A stretch of 64,000 nucleotides of DNA from Sphingomonas sp. CFBP 8760. GTDB taxonomy: Bacteria; Pseudomonadota; Alphaproteobacteria; Sphingomonadales; Sphingomonadaceae. Position 1 is the first letter of the stretch; each line of letters begins with the position of its first letter. The position numbers were made by a program, and so were the translations under genes. The DNA lies in the NCBI RefSeq assembly GCF_014841615.1, contig NZ_JACYUG010000003.1:62001-126000 (forward strand), read 5' to 3'. The notes beneath the pieces were generated by a model. The model saw only the letters and a list, made by a program, of their open reading frames with translations, ran no database searches and was not told where the DNA came from. Positions 42,625 through 52,330 of the stretch are shown here, one piece after another.

Positions 42625-45570
42625 TTACAGCGCGAAGCGCACGCCGATCTGATAGGTGCGGCCGTCGAAATCCGCACGGCGGGGCTTGCGTTCGTTGTTC
42701 TCGAACTCGATCCGCTTGGCGTTGGTCAGGTTGAACGCGTCGGCGGTCAGCGAGACGTTCTCGGTGATGTTGAGCGAGGCGGACGCATCGAGCTGGCCCC
42801 GCGCCTTCACCTGCCGCGCCGCGCCGGCAAAGGTGCCGCCCGCCGCCAGATCGTATTGGCTGCGATAGTTGTAGGTACCGCGCACGCCGAACAGCTTGGT
42901 CTCGTAATAGCCGATCACGTTGACGACGTGCTTCGACACGCCGGGCAGGATCGCCTCCGTCCCGTTCGAGGCGCGGCCCTTCACGTCGGTGAACGAATAG
43001 TTCACCTGCCCGCCCAGCCCGGACAGGAAGCCCGGCAGCCAGTCGAAATTCTGCTGCACCGACAGTTCCACGCCACGGACGGTGATCGGGTTGGGCGAGT
43101 TGATGTTGCCGCCGACGACGACCTGCACCGGCTGTCCCGCCGAGACGAGCGTGGTCGACTGGCAACTGTCGCCGACGAGGCGCAACGGCCCCAGCCCGAA
43201 GCCGCCGCCATCGGCGGGGCACAACAGGCTGCGATCGGTGATCGGCGCGATCAGGCCGGAGATGCGCTTGGTGAAGGCGGCGGCGGAGAAGACGCCGCCC
43301 GGCCGGTTGTAGAATTCCACCGACGCGTCGAACGAATCCGCGCTGAACGGCTTGATGCCGACATTGCCCAGCGTGACGTTGAACAGCGTGCCGCCGCCGC
43401 TGATGACGGTGGAGGGCGACACCTGCCGTGGCTGCGGCCGCACGAACGACCGGTAATAGGCGCCGCGCAGCACCAGCTTGTCGGTCAGGTCGGCGGCGAT
43501 CAGCACCGACGGCAGCCATTCGCCGTAATCGCTGGTCCGCTCGACCCGCGCCGGCTGGCCGAGCAGCAACTGCGTCGATTCGGTCTGCTGGCGGGTATAT
43601 TCGTAGCGCAGGCCGATGTTGCTGCGCACGTTGATCCCCGCCACCATCGTATCCAGCTTCGCCATCGCATAACCCGAGGCGATATCGTTGGAGAGCTTGA
43701 AGTTCAGCGAGCCGACGCCGCCGTCGGCGGTGTTGTTGACGAAGCCGTTGGCGGTCAGCGACTGCCCCGGTGCCAGCGTCACCGGTTTCAGCGCGGCATC
43801 GACCGCCGCGAAATCCAGCGTCTGCCAGTTGGTGCTGTAACCGGGAATCTGGCCGCCGAAGAAGTCGTTCGCGAAAGGGCTCTGCACGATCAGGCCGGGG
43901 GCGATGTTCTGCTGCTGCACCCCGAACACGGTGGAGCGGAACTGCTGCGATTCGAATTCGGTCTTCTCGAACCGCGCACCGATCTGGATGCTCTTGAGCG
44001 GACCGACATTGATGTACCGCTCCAGGTCGCTCTGCCCGGCATAGAGGTTGTTCTGCGCGATCCCCTCGCTGCCCGCGACGATGAACACGTCGCCCGACGC
44101 GTTGCGCAACTGATTGGCGTCGAGCACCGCGAACGGCCCCGGCGTGAAGGTGACGGCGGACGCGGGGTTCAGCAGGAAGCGGAAATCCTCGATGTTGGTG
44201 CCGCCCGAATAGGCGGAGCCGCTGGTGCCGTTGCCCGCCGCGCTCGGCAGCTTGCGGTAATCGAACTGCGTCTGGATGACGGAGTTGCTGGCATCGGAAT
44301 AGGAGAAGGTGGTCAGCGACCGCCACTCCTCGTTCTTGTACCCGATATCGCCGTAGATGCCGTACGACCTGATCTTCGACGGCTCCGCCCGGGTCGAGGC
44401 GAAGACGCGCGCGTTGCGATAGTCGTAGCGGTCGATGTAGCGGTTGCCGTCGGGCAGGGTGAAGACGTCACCGGTCGGGTTCACCACCGTATTGGCGTCG
44501 CGCATGTCGTAATCGATGATGTCGGTGTTCGCGTCGCTATAGTCGCGGCGGGTGTAAAGGCCGTTCAGCCCGAAGGTCAGTTCGTCCGTCGCCGCCCATT
44601 CCGCGCCCGACGCGATGGTGAAGCGGTCGCCTTTGTTGGTCTTCACGAACTGGCGGATGTCGGACGGGAACAGCACGTTGGCGCTGCCGGTGCCGCCGAA
44701 GCGCGCGACGTAATCCGGCGTCGTCGTCCGCGACAGCGGCGTATATTGCGCGAAGGTGATCGAATCGCGGCGGAAATTCTGCTTCGAATAGGCGCCGACG
44801 ACATACAGCCCCAGCGTGTCGTTCAGGAAATGCTTCGAATAGGACAGCGACCCCTGCGGATTGAACTTTTCGGTCAGTTCCTCGTACGCGCCGGACAAAC
44901 GCACGCTCAGCGCGCCGTCCTTGCGGGCGAGCGCACGCTGGATCTGGAGGTCGACATTGCCGCTGATCCCGCCCGGCTGGTCGGCGGCGGAGGGCGACTT
45001 GATGATCTGGAACGCGCTGAACACGTCCGATTCGAACGCGCCGAGCGGGCTCGACCCATCGAGCACGGGGTCCGCGAAGGTGCTGCCGTTCAGCGTGGTG
45101 CGCGCATAGGTGCCGGGCAGGCCGCGCAGGTTGATCGTCGCGTCGCGGCTTTCCGCCTCGCGGTTGATCTGCACGCCGGGCACGCGCTGCAACGCCTCCC
45201 CCACGTTCAGGTCGGGGAAACGGCCGATCCCGTCCGACGAGATGCCGTCGGTCACGCCCACCGCGTTGCGCTTGGCCTGCAGCGCGTTGGCGTAGCTGGC
45301 GCGGATGCCGGTGACGACGATGTCGGCATCGCCCGCCCCATTGCCTGGCCCGTCGCCCGCCGCCTGCGCGGCAACGCCGATCTCGGTCTGGGCGGGCGGG
45401 GCGGTATCGGTCTGCGGATCGGTGCCGGCTACCGGCGTCGGCGGCCGGTCGGTCTGCGAAGTCGCGGGCAGGCCCGGCGCGGTCGACTGGCTCTGTGCGG
45501 ATGCCGGGGCGGCGGCCGCCATCGCCGCGCCTGCCATCAATACGGCGTACAACTTGCCCTTCATCGTCAT
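42625..45570 (-). CDS. TonB-dependent receptor, polysaccharide type
   Basis: A 981-residue outer-membrane receptor of the Xanthomonas/Caulobacter type. After a signal peptide (cleavage near PASAQSQ) and a Pro/Thr-rich linker, the plug has DIVVTGIRASYANALQAKR, SSDGIGRFPDLNVGEALQRV and DATINLRGLPGTYARTTLNG, hallmark motifs of that class, which is often linked to plant or algal glycan uptake. The barrel ends IGVRFAL. It is followed after nine bases by the BNR_4 protein, making a receptor plus glycan-enzyme pair. Confidence 0.94.
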   Translation of the reverse strand: MTMKGKLYAVLMAGAAMAAAAPASAQSQSTAPGLPATSQTDRPPTPVAGTDPQTDTAPPAQTEIGVAAQAAGDGPGNGAGDADIVVTGIRASYANALQAKRNAVGVTDGISSDGIGRFPDLNVGEALQRVPGVQINREAESRDATINLRGLPGTYARTTLNGSTFADPVLDGSSPLGAFESDVFSAFQIIKSPSAADQPGGISGNVDLQIQRALARKDGALSVRLSGAYEELTEKFNPQGSLSYSKHFLNDTLGLYVVGAYSKQNFRRDSITFAQYTPLSRTTTPDYVARFGGTGSANVLFPSDIRQFVKTNKGDRFTIASGAEWAATDELTFGLNGLYTRRDYSDANTDIIDYDMRDANTVVNPTGDVFTLPDGNRYIDRYDYRNARVFASTRAEPSKIRSYGIYGDIGYKNEEWRSLTTFSYSDASNSVIQTQFDYRKLPSAAGNGTSGSAYSGGTNIEDFRFLLNPASAVTFTPGPFAVLDANQLRNASGDVFIVAGSEGIAQNNLYAGQSDLERYINVGPLKSIQIGARFEKTEFESQQFRSTVFGVQQQNIAPGLIVQSPFANDFFGGQIPGYSTNWQTLDFAAVDAALKPVTLAPGQSLTANGFVNNTADGGVGSLNFKLSNDIASGYAMAKLDTMVAGINVRSNIGLRYEYTRQQTESTQLLLGQPARVERTSDYGEWLPSVLIAADLTDKLVLRGAYYRSFVRPQPRQVSPSTVISGGGTLFNVTLGNVGIKPFSADSFDASVEFYNRPGGVFSAAAFTKRISGLIAPITDRSLLCPADGGGFGLGPLRLVGDSCQSTTLVSAGQPVQVVVGGNINSPNPITVRGVELSVQQNFDWLPGFLSGLGGQVNYSFTDVKGRASNGTEAILPGVSKHVVNVIGYYETKLFGVRGTYNYRSQYDLAAGGTFAGAARQVKARGQLDASASLNITENVSLTADAFNLTNAKRIEFENNERKPRRADFDGRTYQIGVRFAL

Positions 45571-45681
45571 CCCCCCTTGGTCGACATCACGATCCCCTTC
45601 GGGGCTTCGTTCCGATATCCGGGAACATGTACTACGAGTTGAAACCAGGCAAGCCGCAATCGTATGTCGTCGGACGGTTGC

Positions 45682-47067
45682 CTACCGCGTGGTGACGGCG
45701 ACATCCTCCCGCGACCAGCCGCCGCCTAGTGCCTGATACAGCGTGACATAGGCGTTCAGCCGGTCGGCCTGCGCCTGGATCAGCGTCAGCTCGGCGGTCA
45801 GCAGCCCGCGTTGCGCGTCGAGCTGGTCGATGTATGACGAATATCCCGCACGGTAGCGATTGGATGCGTTGCGCAACGCCCCGGCCAGCGCGGCGCGCTG
45901 CGCGGCGAGCGCGGTGGCCTGCTGCCCCGATCGCAGCACCCCGGCCAGACTGTCGTCGACCTCGCGGAACGCGGTCAGCGCGGTGCGGCGATAGGCGAAG
46001 GCGGCGGCATCGCGGCGGGCGGCGGCGGCATCGGCCTGCGCGCGCAGGCGGCCCGCATCGAAGATCGGCGACAGGATGCTGCCCCCGACCGAGAAGACGC
46101 CGATCGGGTTCGCCAGCGCGGTCGACAGCACCACCCCCGCCGATCCGGTCAGCGACACCCCCGGCAGCATCGCCGCGCGCGCGCTGTCCAGGCTGCGATC
46201 GGTGGAGACCAATGTCTGTTCCGCCTGGAACAGGTCGGGCCGGCGGCGCAGCAGGTCGGCGGGCAGACCGTCGGGGATCGCGGGGGCGAGCAGCCGGTCG
46301 ATCGGCAGGCCGCGTGCGATCGGCCCCGGCGCGTCGCCGATCAGCACCGACAGCGCGTTCTCCTGCCGCGTCACCAGCAGTTCCGCCTGCGGCACCAGTT
46401 GCTCGGCGGCGTGATATTCCCCCTCCGCCTGCCGCAGTTCCAGGTTGGAGGTATAGCCCGTCGTCGCGCGCCGCCGCGCGATCCTGAGCGCCTCCGCCCG
46501 CGCCGCCAGCGTATCGCGCGCGACGCGCAGCCGTTGGTCGAGCGACCGCAGCGTGATGTACCCCGTCGCGACGCCACTGGCGATGGCGAGCCGCACGGTG
46601 TCGCGCGCGCCCTCGCTCGCCAGTGCCTGCGCGCGCGCGGCGGCGCTCGCCTGCCGCAGCCGCCCGAACAGGTCGAGATCGTAGCTGGCCTGCACCAGCG
46701 GTTGCGCGCCGATCGCGTCGCTGGGCCGGCCGAGCGGGCTGACCGTCTGCCCGTCGGTCAGCGGTACGCCCGCGCTGACCAGCGGCGCCTGTTGCGCGCG
46801 GGCGAGGCGGACGGCGGCGCGCGCCTCCTCCACCCGCGCCGCCGCACTGCCCAGATCGGGACTGTTGGCGAGCGCGCGGGCGACCAGACCGGCCAGCACC
46901 GGATCGCCGAACGCGTTCCACCAGTCCGCGCGGATCGGCGCGCCGGGACCGAGCGCGGTGCGCCATGCCGGCGGCGGCACCACCGCCACGCCCGCCGGCG
47001 GGGCGGGGCGCGGACCGATACAGCCCGCCAGCGCGGCGGTCATCAACAGGACGGCAGCGTATCTCAC
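45682..47067 (-). CDS. Efflux outer membrane lipoprotein, NodT family
   Basis: A 461-residue TolC-like channel with a lipobox (AALAGC, Cys16) and two outer-membrane efflux protein repeats: ADWWNAFGDPVLAGLVARAL, YDLDLFGRLRQASAAARAQA and the C-terminal NRYRAGYSSYIDQLDAQRGL. It forms the outer-membrane exit duct for the EmrAB-type pump encoded just upstream; its start overlaps that adaptor gene by four bases. Substrates are unknown. Confidence 0.94.
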   Translation of the reverse strand: MRYAAVLLMTAALAGCIGPRPAPPAGVAVVPPPAWRTALGPGAPIRADWWNAFGDPVLAGLVARALANSPDLGSAAARVEEARAAVRLARAQQAPLVSAGVPLTDGQTVSPLGRPSDAIGAQPLVQASYDLDLFGRLRQASAAARAQALASEGARDTVRLAIASGVATGYITLRSLDQRLRVARDTLAARAEALRIARRRATTGYTSNLELRQAEGEYHAAEQLVPQAELLVTRQENALSVLIGDAPGPIARGLPIDRLLAPAIPDGLPADLLRRRPDLFQAEQTLVSTDRSLDSARAAMLPGVSLTGSAGVVLSTALANPIGVFSVGGSILSPIFDAGRLRAQADAAAARRDAAAFAYRRTALTAFREVDDSLAGVLRSGQQATALAAQRAALAGALRNASNRYRAGYSSYIDQLDAQRGLLTAELTLIQAQADRLNAYVTLYQALGGGWSREDVAVTTR

Positions 47068-48251
47068 CGGACGCCCGGGCCCCCGGACGTGTCGACCCGC
47101 GCCTGCACCGACATGCCCGGCCGCAACCGGTCGATCAGCCGCTGGCCGGGATCGATCCGGATGCGCACCGCGATCCGCTGCGGCACCTTGGTGAAATTGC
47201 CGGTGGCGTTATCCGCCTTCAGCACCGCGAACTCCGATCCGGCGGCGGGCGAGATCCGCTCGACCCGCCCGGTCAGCCGCGCATCGGCCAAGCCGTCGAC
47301 GGTGAAGCTGGCGGGCTGGCCCACCGCCATCCGCGCGGTCTGCGCCTCCTTGAAATTGGCGATCACCCAGGTTTCGGGGGGCACGAGGAACATCAGTTGC
47401 GATCCGGCGGTGACATATTGGCCCAGCCGCACGCCCACTTCGCTCAGTCGTCCCGATTCCGGCGCGCGGATCAGCGTGTTGGCAAGGTCGATCTGCGCCA
47501 GCCGCCGTGCCGCTTCCGCCCCCGATACGCCCGCCACCTGTCCGCCGCGCCCGACGATCACGGTGCGCACGTCCTGTCGGGCGATCTCGCGCGCGGCGTT
47601 CGCCTGCCGCACCCCGGCCTGTGCCTGCCGCAGCGCCGCCAGCGTCTGGTCGCGTTCGCGCAACGACACCGAACCGTCGGTGACGAGGTCGTTGACCCGG
47701 TTCATGTCCGCCTGCGCGCGCATCAACTGCGCCGCGGCATTGGCGACCGCGGCATCCTGCGCGGCGAGGCTGGCTTCGCGGCTGCGTTCGGACTGCGCGG
47801 CGTTGGCCAGCGTCGCCCCCTGCGCATCGACCTGCGCCTGCGCCTGTTCCACCCGCTGGCGATAGATGCGGTCGTCGATCCGGACCAGCGGCTCGCCCGC
47901 CTTCACATCGGCGAAATCGCGGACCAGCACGGCGGTGACATAACCCGACACCTGCGGGCTGATGACGGTGGTGCGCCCGCGGACATAGGCGTTGTCGGTC
48001 GATTCATAGGGCGTGACGAACGGCGGCAGCCGCCACGCCGCCAGCACCGCGAGGATGCCCGCCACCGCGACCAGCAGGATCACCACCAGCGCGGTTGCGC
48101 TCGGCCGGCCGGGCCGCCAGCCCGATCCGGCGGGCGGCCCGGCTGATGGCGCCGCCGGGGCGACCGGGGCGACCGGGGCGGCGGGGGGCGCCTCGGCCGC
48201 CCGTTCCTCGGTGATCGGGCCAGGTGATACGGGAATACGCGTGTCGGTCAT
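47064..48251 (-). CDS. HlyD family periplasmic adaptor, EmrA-like
   Basis: A 395-residue membrane-fusion protein linking an MFS pump to the outer-membrane channel. An acidic/Pro-Ala-rich cytoplasmic tail precedes one membrane helix (about 48-68). Then come the lipoyl half (YVRGRTTVISPQVSGYVTAV), a long coiled coil (about 110-210) and the second lipoyl half (LANTLIRAPESGRLSEVGVR). It overlaps the genes on both sides by 4 bp. The order EmrB-EmrA-NodT on one transcript is a complete tripartite efflux system. Confidence 0.93.
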   Translation of the reverse strand: MTDTRIPVSPGPITEERAAEAPPAAPVAPVAPAAPSAGPPAGSGWRPGRPSATALVVILLVAVAGILAVLAAWRLPPFVTPYESTDNAYVRGRTTVISPQVSGYVTAVLVRDFADVKAGEPLVRIDDRIYRQRVEQAQAQVDAQGATLANAAQSERSREASLAAQDAAVANAAAQLMRAQADMNRVNDLVTDGSVSLRERDQTLAALRQAQAGVRQANAAREIARQDVRTVIVGRGGQVAGVSGAEAARRLAQIDLANTLIRAPESGRLSEVGVRLGQYVTAGSQLMFLVPPETWVIANFKEAQTARMAVGQPASFTVDGLADARLTGRVERISPAAGSEFAVLKADNATGNFTKVPQRIAVRIRIDPGQRLIDRLRPGMSVQARVDTSGGPGVR

Positions 48252-49906
48252 GCTGTCCCCGAGATGGTCTTCGCCCGCCGTTCGCGCCAGTCCCGTCGTG
48301 CGAGCAGGAAAAACAGATAGCCGAACGTCGCCGCCGCCAGCACCGCGACCAGCCGGAACACATCGGCATAGGCGAGGATGTTCGCCTCACGCGTGGCGGT
48401 CTGCGACAGGATCGCCGCGCCTTCCGCCGATCGCAGCGCGGGGTCGCCGACGACCCGCGCCACCGCCACGCCGCCCGCCTGGATGCGCTGCGCGACGATC
48501 GGATCGGTGGCGCTGATCTGCTCGACGATCGCGGCGCTGTTCGCCTTCTCCCGGATCGTCTGGTACGTGCCGAGCAGCGCGGTGCCGCCCAGCCCGCCGA
48601 TGCCGTTGATGATCCCGAACAGCGCGATGAAGCTGATGATGTGGCCGGTGCCTGCCTGCAACGCCCGCGTCATCCCGAACAGCAGCGACGGCCCCAGGAA
48701 GAACGTCGCCGAAAACGCGATCAGCGCCTGCGTCACATATAGCTGGGGCGCGCGGGTCAGGCTGGTGGAATGGGAATCGGCGAAGGCGGCGATCGCGACG
48801 ATCCCGATCGCCAGCATCACCGGATGCGCCAGCTTCTGCACGTTCAGCAGCACCGCGCTCGCCACCACGCCGACCACGGAGGCGACGAAGATGATCGAGA
48901 AGAACGGCACCAGCTGGTCGTTGTTCTGGCCCAGCACCGTCAGCAGCCCGACCGCCGCGAACGTCTGTTCCGACAGCACGATGCGCGCCATGATCGTGAC
49001 GATCGTGAAGCGGACGATGTCGGCGCTGCCCAGCCAGCGGGTGTTGAGCAGCGGGTTGACGCGGTGATGCTCGATCAGCAGCGCCGCCGCCAGCATCGGG
49101 ATCGCCGCGATCAGCGCCCAGCCGATCCACGGCGCCTGCGTCCACCACACGATCCGCCCCAGCCCCAGCACCGCGGCGAACAGCGCGGTCGCGCCGGCGA
49201 ACAGCGTGAAGGTGACGAAATCGAGCGGCTCGAACGCCTTTTGCCGGTTGGTCGGCGGCAGGCGCAGCCACGCGACCGCCGCCAGGCTGCACAGCGCCAG
49301 CCCCAGTTCGAACAGGTACAGCGTCCGCCACTGCGACATCGACAGCAGTTCGGGCGAGAACAGCCGCGCCAGCGGCGTCGCGCATTGCGGCACGCCGATC
49401 CCCAGCACCACCGCCTTCAGCCGCCATTTCGCGGGCAGCGCCTGCATCATGTAATACAGCGCGAGGCTGGATACCGCCGCGCCCGCCATGCCGCTGGCGG
49501 CGCGCACCGCGATCGCGGAGGCGAAACCGTGGACGAACAGATGCGCGAGCGTCAGCACCGCATAGACGAACAGGAAGATCATCGCGAACGGGCGCAGGCC
49601 GAACTGCTGCCGGAACTTGATCATGATGAGGTTGATCGACACGTTGGTCATCACATAGACCGTCGGCAACCACGCGATCTGCGCCGGATCGAGCCCCAGC
49701 GCGCCCTGCAACGTATAGGTGTTGGCGGAGATCAGCGCGTTGCCGAACCCCGCGGTCAGGCCGAGCAGCACCGAGATCAGCCCATAGGCGACCCGGCGCG
49801 GGTGCGGATGGTCCGGCGACCCCGGCGATCCCGGCATGACCGGCACCTCATGGGGGGCGAAGTCCCACCGTTCCTCCGACAGGAATCGACGCAGGCGGCT
49901 ATACAT
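48248..49906 (-). CDS. MFS drug efflux transporter, DHA2/EmrB-like
   Basis: A 552-residue inner-membrane proton-driven exporter with about 14 predicted membrane helices. Typical segments are ANTYTLQGALGLDPAQIAWLPTVYVMTNV, ARLFSPELLSMSQWRTLYLFELG (motif C-like region) and FFSIIFVASVVGVVAS. It is the first gene of the efflux operon, with no regulator beside it. It starts at ATG 49906; the N-terminal 35 residues are polar and cytoplasmic. Confidence 0.93.
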   Translation of the reverse strand: MYSRLRRFLSEERWDFAPHEVPVMPGSPGSPDHPHPRRVAYGLISVLLGLTAGFGNALISANTYTLQGALGLDPAQIAWLPTVYVMTNVSINLIMIKFRQQFGLRPFAMIFLFVYAVLTLAHLFVHGFASAIAVRAASGMAGAAVSSLALYYMMQALPAKWRLKAVVLGIGVPQCATPLARLFSPELLSMSQWRTLYLFELGLALCSLAAVAWLRLPPTNRQKAFEPLDFVTFTLFAGATALFAAVLGLGRIVWWTQAPWIGWALIAAIPMLAAALLIEHHRVNPLLNTRWLGSADIVRFTIVTIMARIVLSEQTFAAVGLLTVLGQNNDQLVPFFSIIFVASVVGVVASAVLLNVQKLAHPVMLAIGIVAIAAFADSHSTSLTRAPQLYVTQALIAFSATFFLGPSLLFGMTRALQAGTGHIISFIALFGIINGIGGLGGTALLGTYQTIREKANSAAIVEQISATDPIVAQRIQAGGVAVARVVGDPALRSAEGAAILSQTATREANILAYADVFRLVAVLAAATFGYLFFLLARRDWRERRAKTISGTA

Positions 49907-49988
49907 ATCCGTCGCTTAGACCCGGATGACGGGCACGGGAAGCGGGGTGCGGTTTGACCAGGCCATGCGGCATCCATAGCCTTCCGGG

Positions 49989-50450
49989 ATGACGCCGACC
50001 GATCGCTATCACGCCGTCGAGCATCGGCACGCGCCGACGCCCCGCATCGTCCTCCGTCGCATGTATGGGGGCGGGGGCGAACCGGTCGTCCTCGATGCCG
50101 CCTGCCTTCTTGCGCAATATGCCGTGTCCGGCACCGACACGCTGCTCGTGCTGGACGAGGATACGCCTTACGAGGAGCAGTTGCACCTCGTCCTGCTCCG
50201 CGACGATCGCGTGCTGGACCACATCACGATCGGCGCGCCCTATGCCACCGGTGCGTTCCGCCCGGTCGAGCGGTCGATCGATACGCTTCGGTTCCGGTTC
50301 GAAAGCGATGCTTGCTGGACGCTGGCGATCGACGGGAATGGCGGGCGGGGGATCGGCGGCCTGCCCCCGGGCGCCAGCCGCCGCACCGGCCCGCTGGCGC
50401 CACGCTACCTCAAGCTGGCCCACGCCCGAGGGGGCGGCGCGCCGAAATGA
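49989..50450 (+). CDS. Hypothetical protein
   Basis: A 153-residue soluble protein I do not recognise. It looks like a small beta-rich fold: VVLDAACLLAQYAVSGTDTL, EEQLHLVLLRDDRVLDHITI, DTLRFRFESDACWTLAIDGN, followed by a Gly/Pro-rich C terminus (GIGGLPPGASRRTGPL). It is divergent from the efflux operon over 82 bp. Codon use looks normal. Confidence 0.65.
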   Translation: MTPTDRYHAVEHRHAPTPRIVLRRMYGGGGEPVVLDAACLLAQYAVSGTDTLLVLDEDTPYEEQLHLVLLRDDRVLDHITIGAPYATGAFRPVERSIDTLRFRFESDACWTLAIDGNGGRGIGGLPPGASRRTGPLAPRYLKLAHARGGGAPK

Positions 50451-50577
50451 CGGGTCGGCGCATCTCGCGCAGGCGATCGCGGGTGTGCTTCGGAATCGGC
50501 CCGAATCCATGGGCTTGCCCGTATATTTGCATCCATCCCCGTTGGACATAACGGGTACAGATGATTAACGGCGGGGG

Positions 50578-51111
50578 ATGGCGGCATCCCTGTTCCTTCT
50601 CCTCGCGGTGATCCTGGCGTTCACCGCGGGAACCGGGTCGTGGATCATCGTCGCCACCGTCGTGCTGGCGACGGCGGCGGGGACGCGGCTGCCCGATCTG
50701 GATGCGCCGTTGCGGCTGGGCCATCGCAGCGCGCTGCTCCACAGCATCCTGCCGTTGCTCGTGGCGCTGCTCGATCCGCGGACCGGGGCGGTGGCGGCCG
50801 GTCTGGGCTTCGGGATCGGGCTGCACCTGGCCGCGGATCTGTTTCCCAGGACGATGCGCGGCTTCGCGACGATCAAGCTGCCGCTATGGGGATCGATCGG
50901 GATGTTCCCGTCCTATCTGTGGATCGCGCTGAACGGGGCGGCCAACATCGTCGGCGGCTTCGTCGTGCTGGAACGCATCGCGGCGCGACAGGTGGTGGCG
51001 GGCGCGCTGGCGGGGATCGGCGTGCTCGGCACCGCCTATCTGATGCGGACCGACGGCGGCTGGGGCGCGATGGCGCTGATGCTGCTGATCGGCTGGCTGA
51101 TCTTCCGGTGA
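50578..51111 (+). CDS. Membrane metal-dependent hydrolase-like protein
   Basis: A 177-residue integral membrane protein with about five hydrophobic segments. RLPDLDAPLRLGHRSALLHS and GFGIGLHLAADLF carry the P-D-x-D, H-R...H and H-x-x-A-D residues typical of the YdjM/DUF457 group of putative membrane-bound metal hydrolases. Starting at ATG 50578 it is a compact single-domain protein. The substrate is unknown. Confidence 0.8.
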   Translation: MAASLFLLLAVILAFTAGTGSWIIVATVVLATAAGTRLPDLDAPLRLGHRSALLHSILPLLVALLDPRTGAVAAGLGFGIGLHLAADLFPRTMRGFATIKLPLWGSIGMFPSYLWIALNGAANIVGGFVVLERIAARQVVAGALAGIGVLGTAYLMRTDGGWGAMALMLLIGWLIFR

Positions 51112-51148
51112 CGCGGCGGCTCCGGCCGGGAAACGCCGCGCCGGACGG

Positions 51149-52330
51149 TCAGCGCGCCGGCCCCAGATCGGCGATCGCGGTGGCCGCCATCAGGAACGCG
51201 CCGACGCCGTAATATTGCGTGTCGCCCGCCTCGACCTTTTCCGGGCGGTCGCTCACCTGCTGCACCCAGCCGAGCCGGCCATCGGGCTGGATCGCGCGGG
51301 TCAGCGCCGCCCAGCCCTTGCGCGCGACGGGTTCATAGCGGGCGCGGGGCAGCAGGCCCGCCTTGATCCCCCATGCCATGCCATAGGTGTAGAAGCCGGT
51401 GCCGCTCGATTCCGGCGGCGCGTTCTCGGGGGCCAGCAGCGACGGCGCCCAATAGCCGTCCGGCTTCTGCAATCCGGCCAGCTTGTCGGCCATGCGCACG
51501 AACAGCGCCTCCATCCGCACCCGGTCGGCGCTGCCCTTGGGCAGCATCGGGATGATGCGGGCCATGCCGCCGAAGACCCAGCCATTGCCCCGGCTCCAGA
51601 ACTGCTTGCGCTGCCGGTCGTCGCGGCGGTCGAAGAAGCGGCTGTCGCGGTAATAGAGCTGTTCGACCGGATCGAGCAGGAAGTCGGTCGTCGCCCAGAA
51701 TTCGCGCAGGGCGAAGTCGCGGTAGCGGGGGTCGCCGGTCTGGCGCGACAGCTCGACCAGCGCGGGCGGCGCCATGAACAGCGCGTCGCACCAGCACCAC
51801 CGCGTCAGGCACTCGGTCGCGCCGTAACCGGCGGGGGGCACGACGAAGGCGAGCGTGGTGACCGCCGGATCGTTCACCACCCGGTCGAACGTCGCCTTGG
51901 CCGGGGCCAGCGCCGCCGCGCCGGCGCCGTTGCGCGCGGACCACAGATAGGCCTGGGTGATGACGTGATCGTCGGCGAAATAGGGCTTGGCCCCCGGTTG
52001 CCACCGGTTGGCGCGGCCCATCGCCAGGATCGCCTGCTTGATCTCCGGCCCGACGCGGTATCGGCCGCCGGCATCGGCCAGCACGGTCATCGCCGCCCAG
52101 AACACGCCCTGTTCCCAGGCCCGCGGGTTGCGCGTCTCGCTGGTTGCGCGCGACACGGTGGCGGTGTCGGTCATCCGCGCCAGTTGCCAGCGGGCGAGCG
52201 CGGTGGCCGCGTCGATCGCGGCCTGCGGACTGGTGGTCGCGGCGGTCGCGGCGGGCGGGGTCTGCGCGGCGAGGGGCGCGGCCAGCAACTGCGCGGCCGC
52301 CAGCGCGGCAAGGGAACGGACGATCATCAC
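51149..52330 (-). CDS. GH105 unsaturated uronyl hydrolase
   Basis: A 393-residue exported glycoside hydrolase (signal peptide ending PLAAQ) of the GH105 family, which removes 4,5-unsaturated uronic acids produced by polysaccharide lyases. It has an (alpha/alpha)6 barrel with WEQGVFWAAM, ADDHVITQAYLW (Asp120/121), WCWCDALFMAPPA (Asp182) and FWSRGNGWVFGG, matching the active-site acids and substrate loop of YteR/YesR. Its ATG overlaps the transporter stop. Release of unsaturated uronate here fits uptake by the neighbouring transporter. Confidence 0.92.
   Translation of the reverse strand: MMIVRSLAALAAAQLLAAPLAAQTPPAATAATTSPQAAIDAATALARWQLARMTDTATVSRATSETRNPRAWEQGVFWAAMTVLADAGGRYRVGPEIKQAILAMGRANRWQPGAKPYFADDHVITQAYLWSARNGAGAAALAPAKATFDRVVNDPAVTTLAFVVPPAGYGATECLTRWCWCDALFMAPPALVELSRQTGDPRYRDFALREFWATTDFLLDPVEQLYYRDSRFFDRRDDRQRKQFWSRGNGWVFGGMARIIPMLPKGSADRVRMEALFVRMADKLAGLQKPDGYWAPSLLAPENAPPESSGTGFYTYGMAWGIKAGLLPRARYEPVARKGWAALTRAIQPDGRLGWVQQVSDRPEKVEAGDTQYYGVGAFLMAATAIADLGPAR

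Noticed and set aside
41113..45642. Plus-strand open frame of about 1500 codons opposite the BNR_4 and receptor genes
   Set aside because: Its translation is an Arg/Gly/Ala-rich antisense product without domains; high G+C at third codon positions keeps antisense frames open in this genome. The minus-strand genes carry the recognisable motifs.
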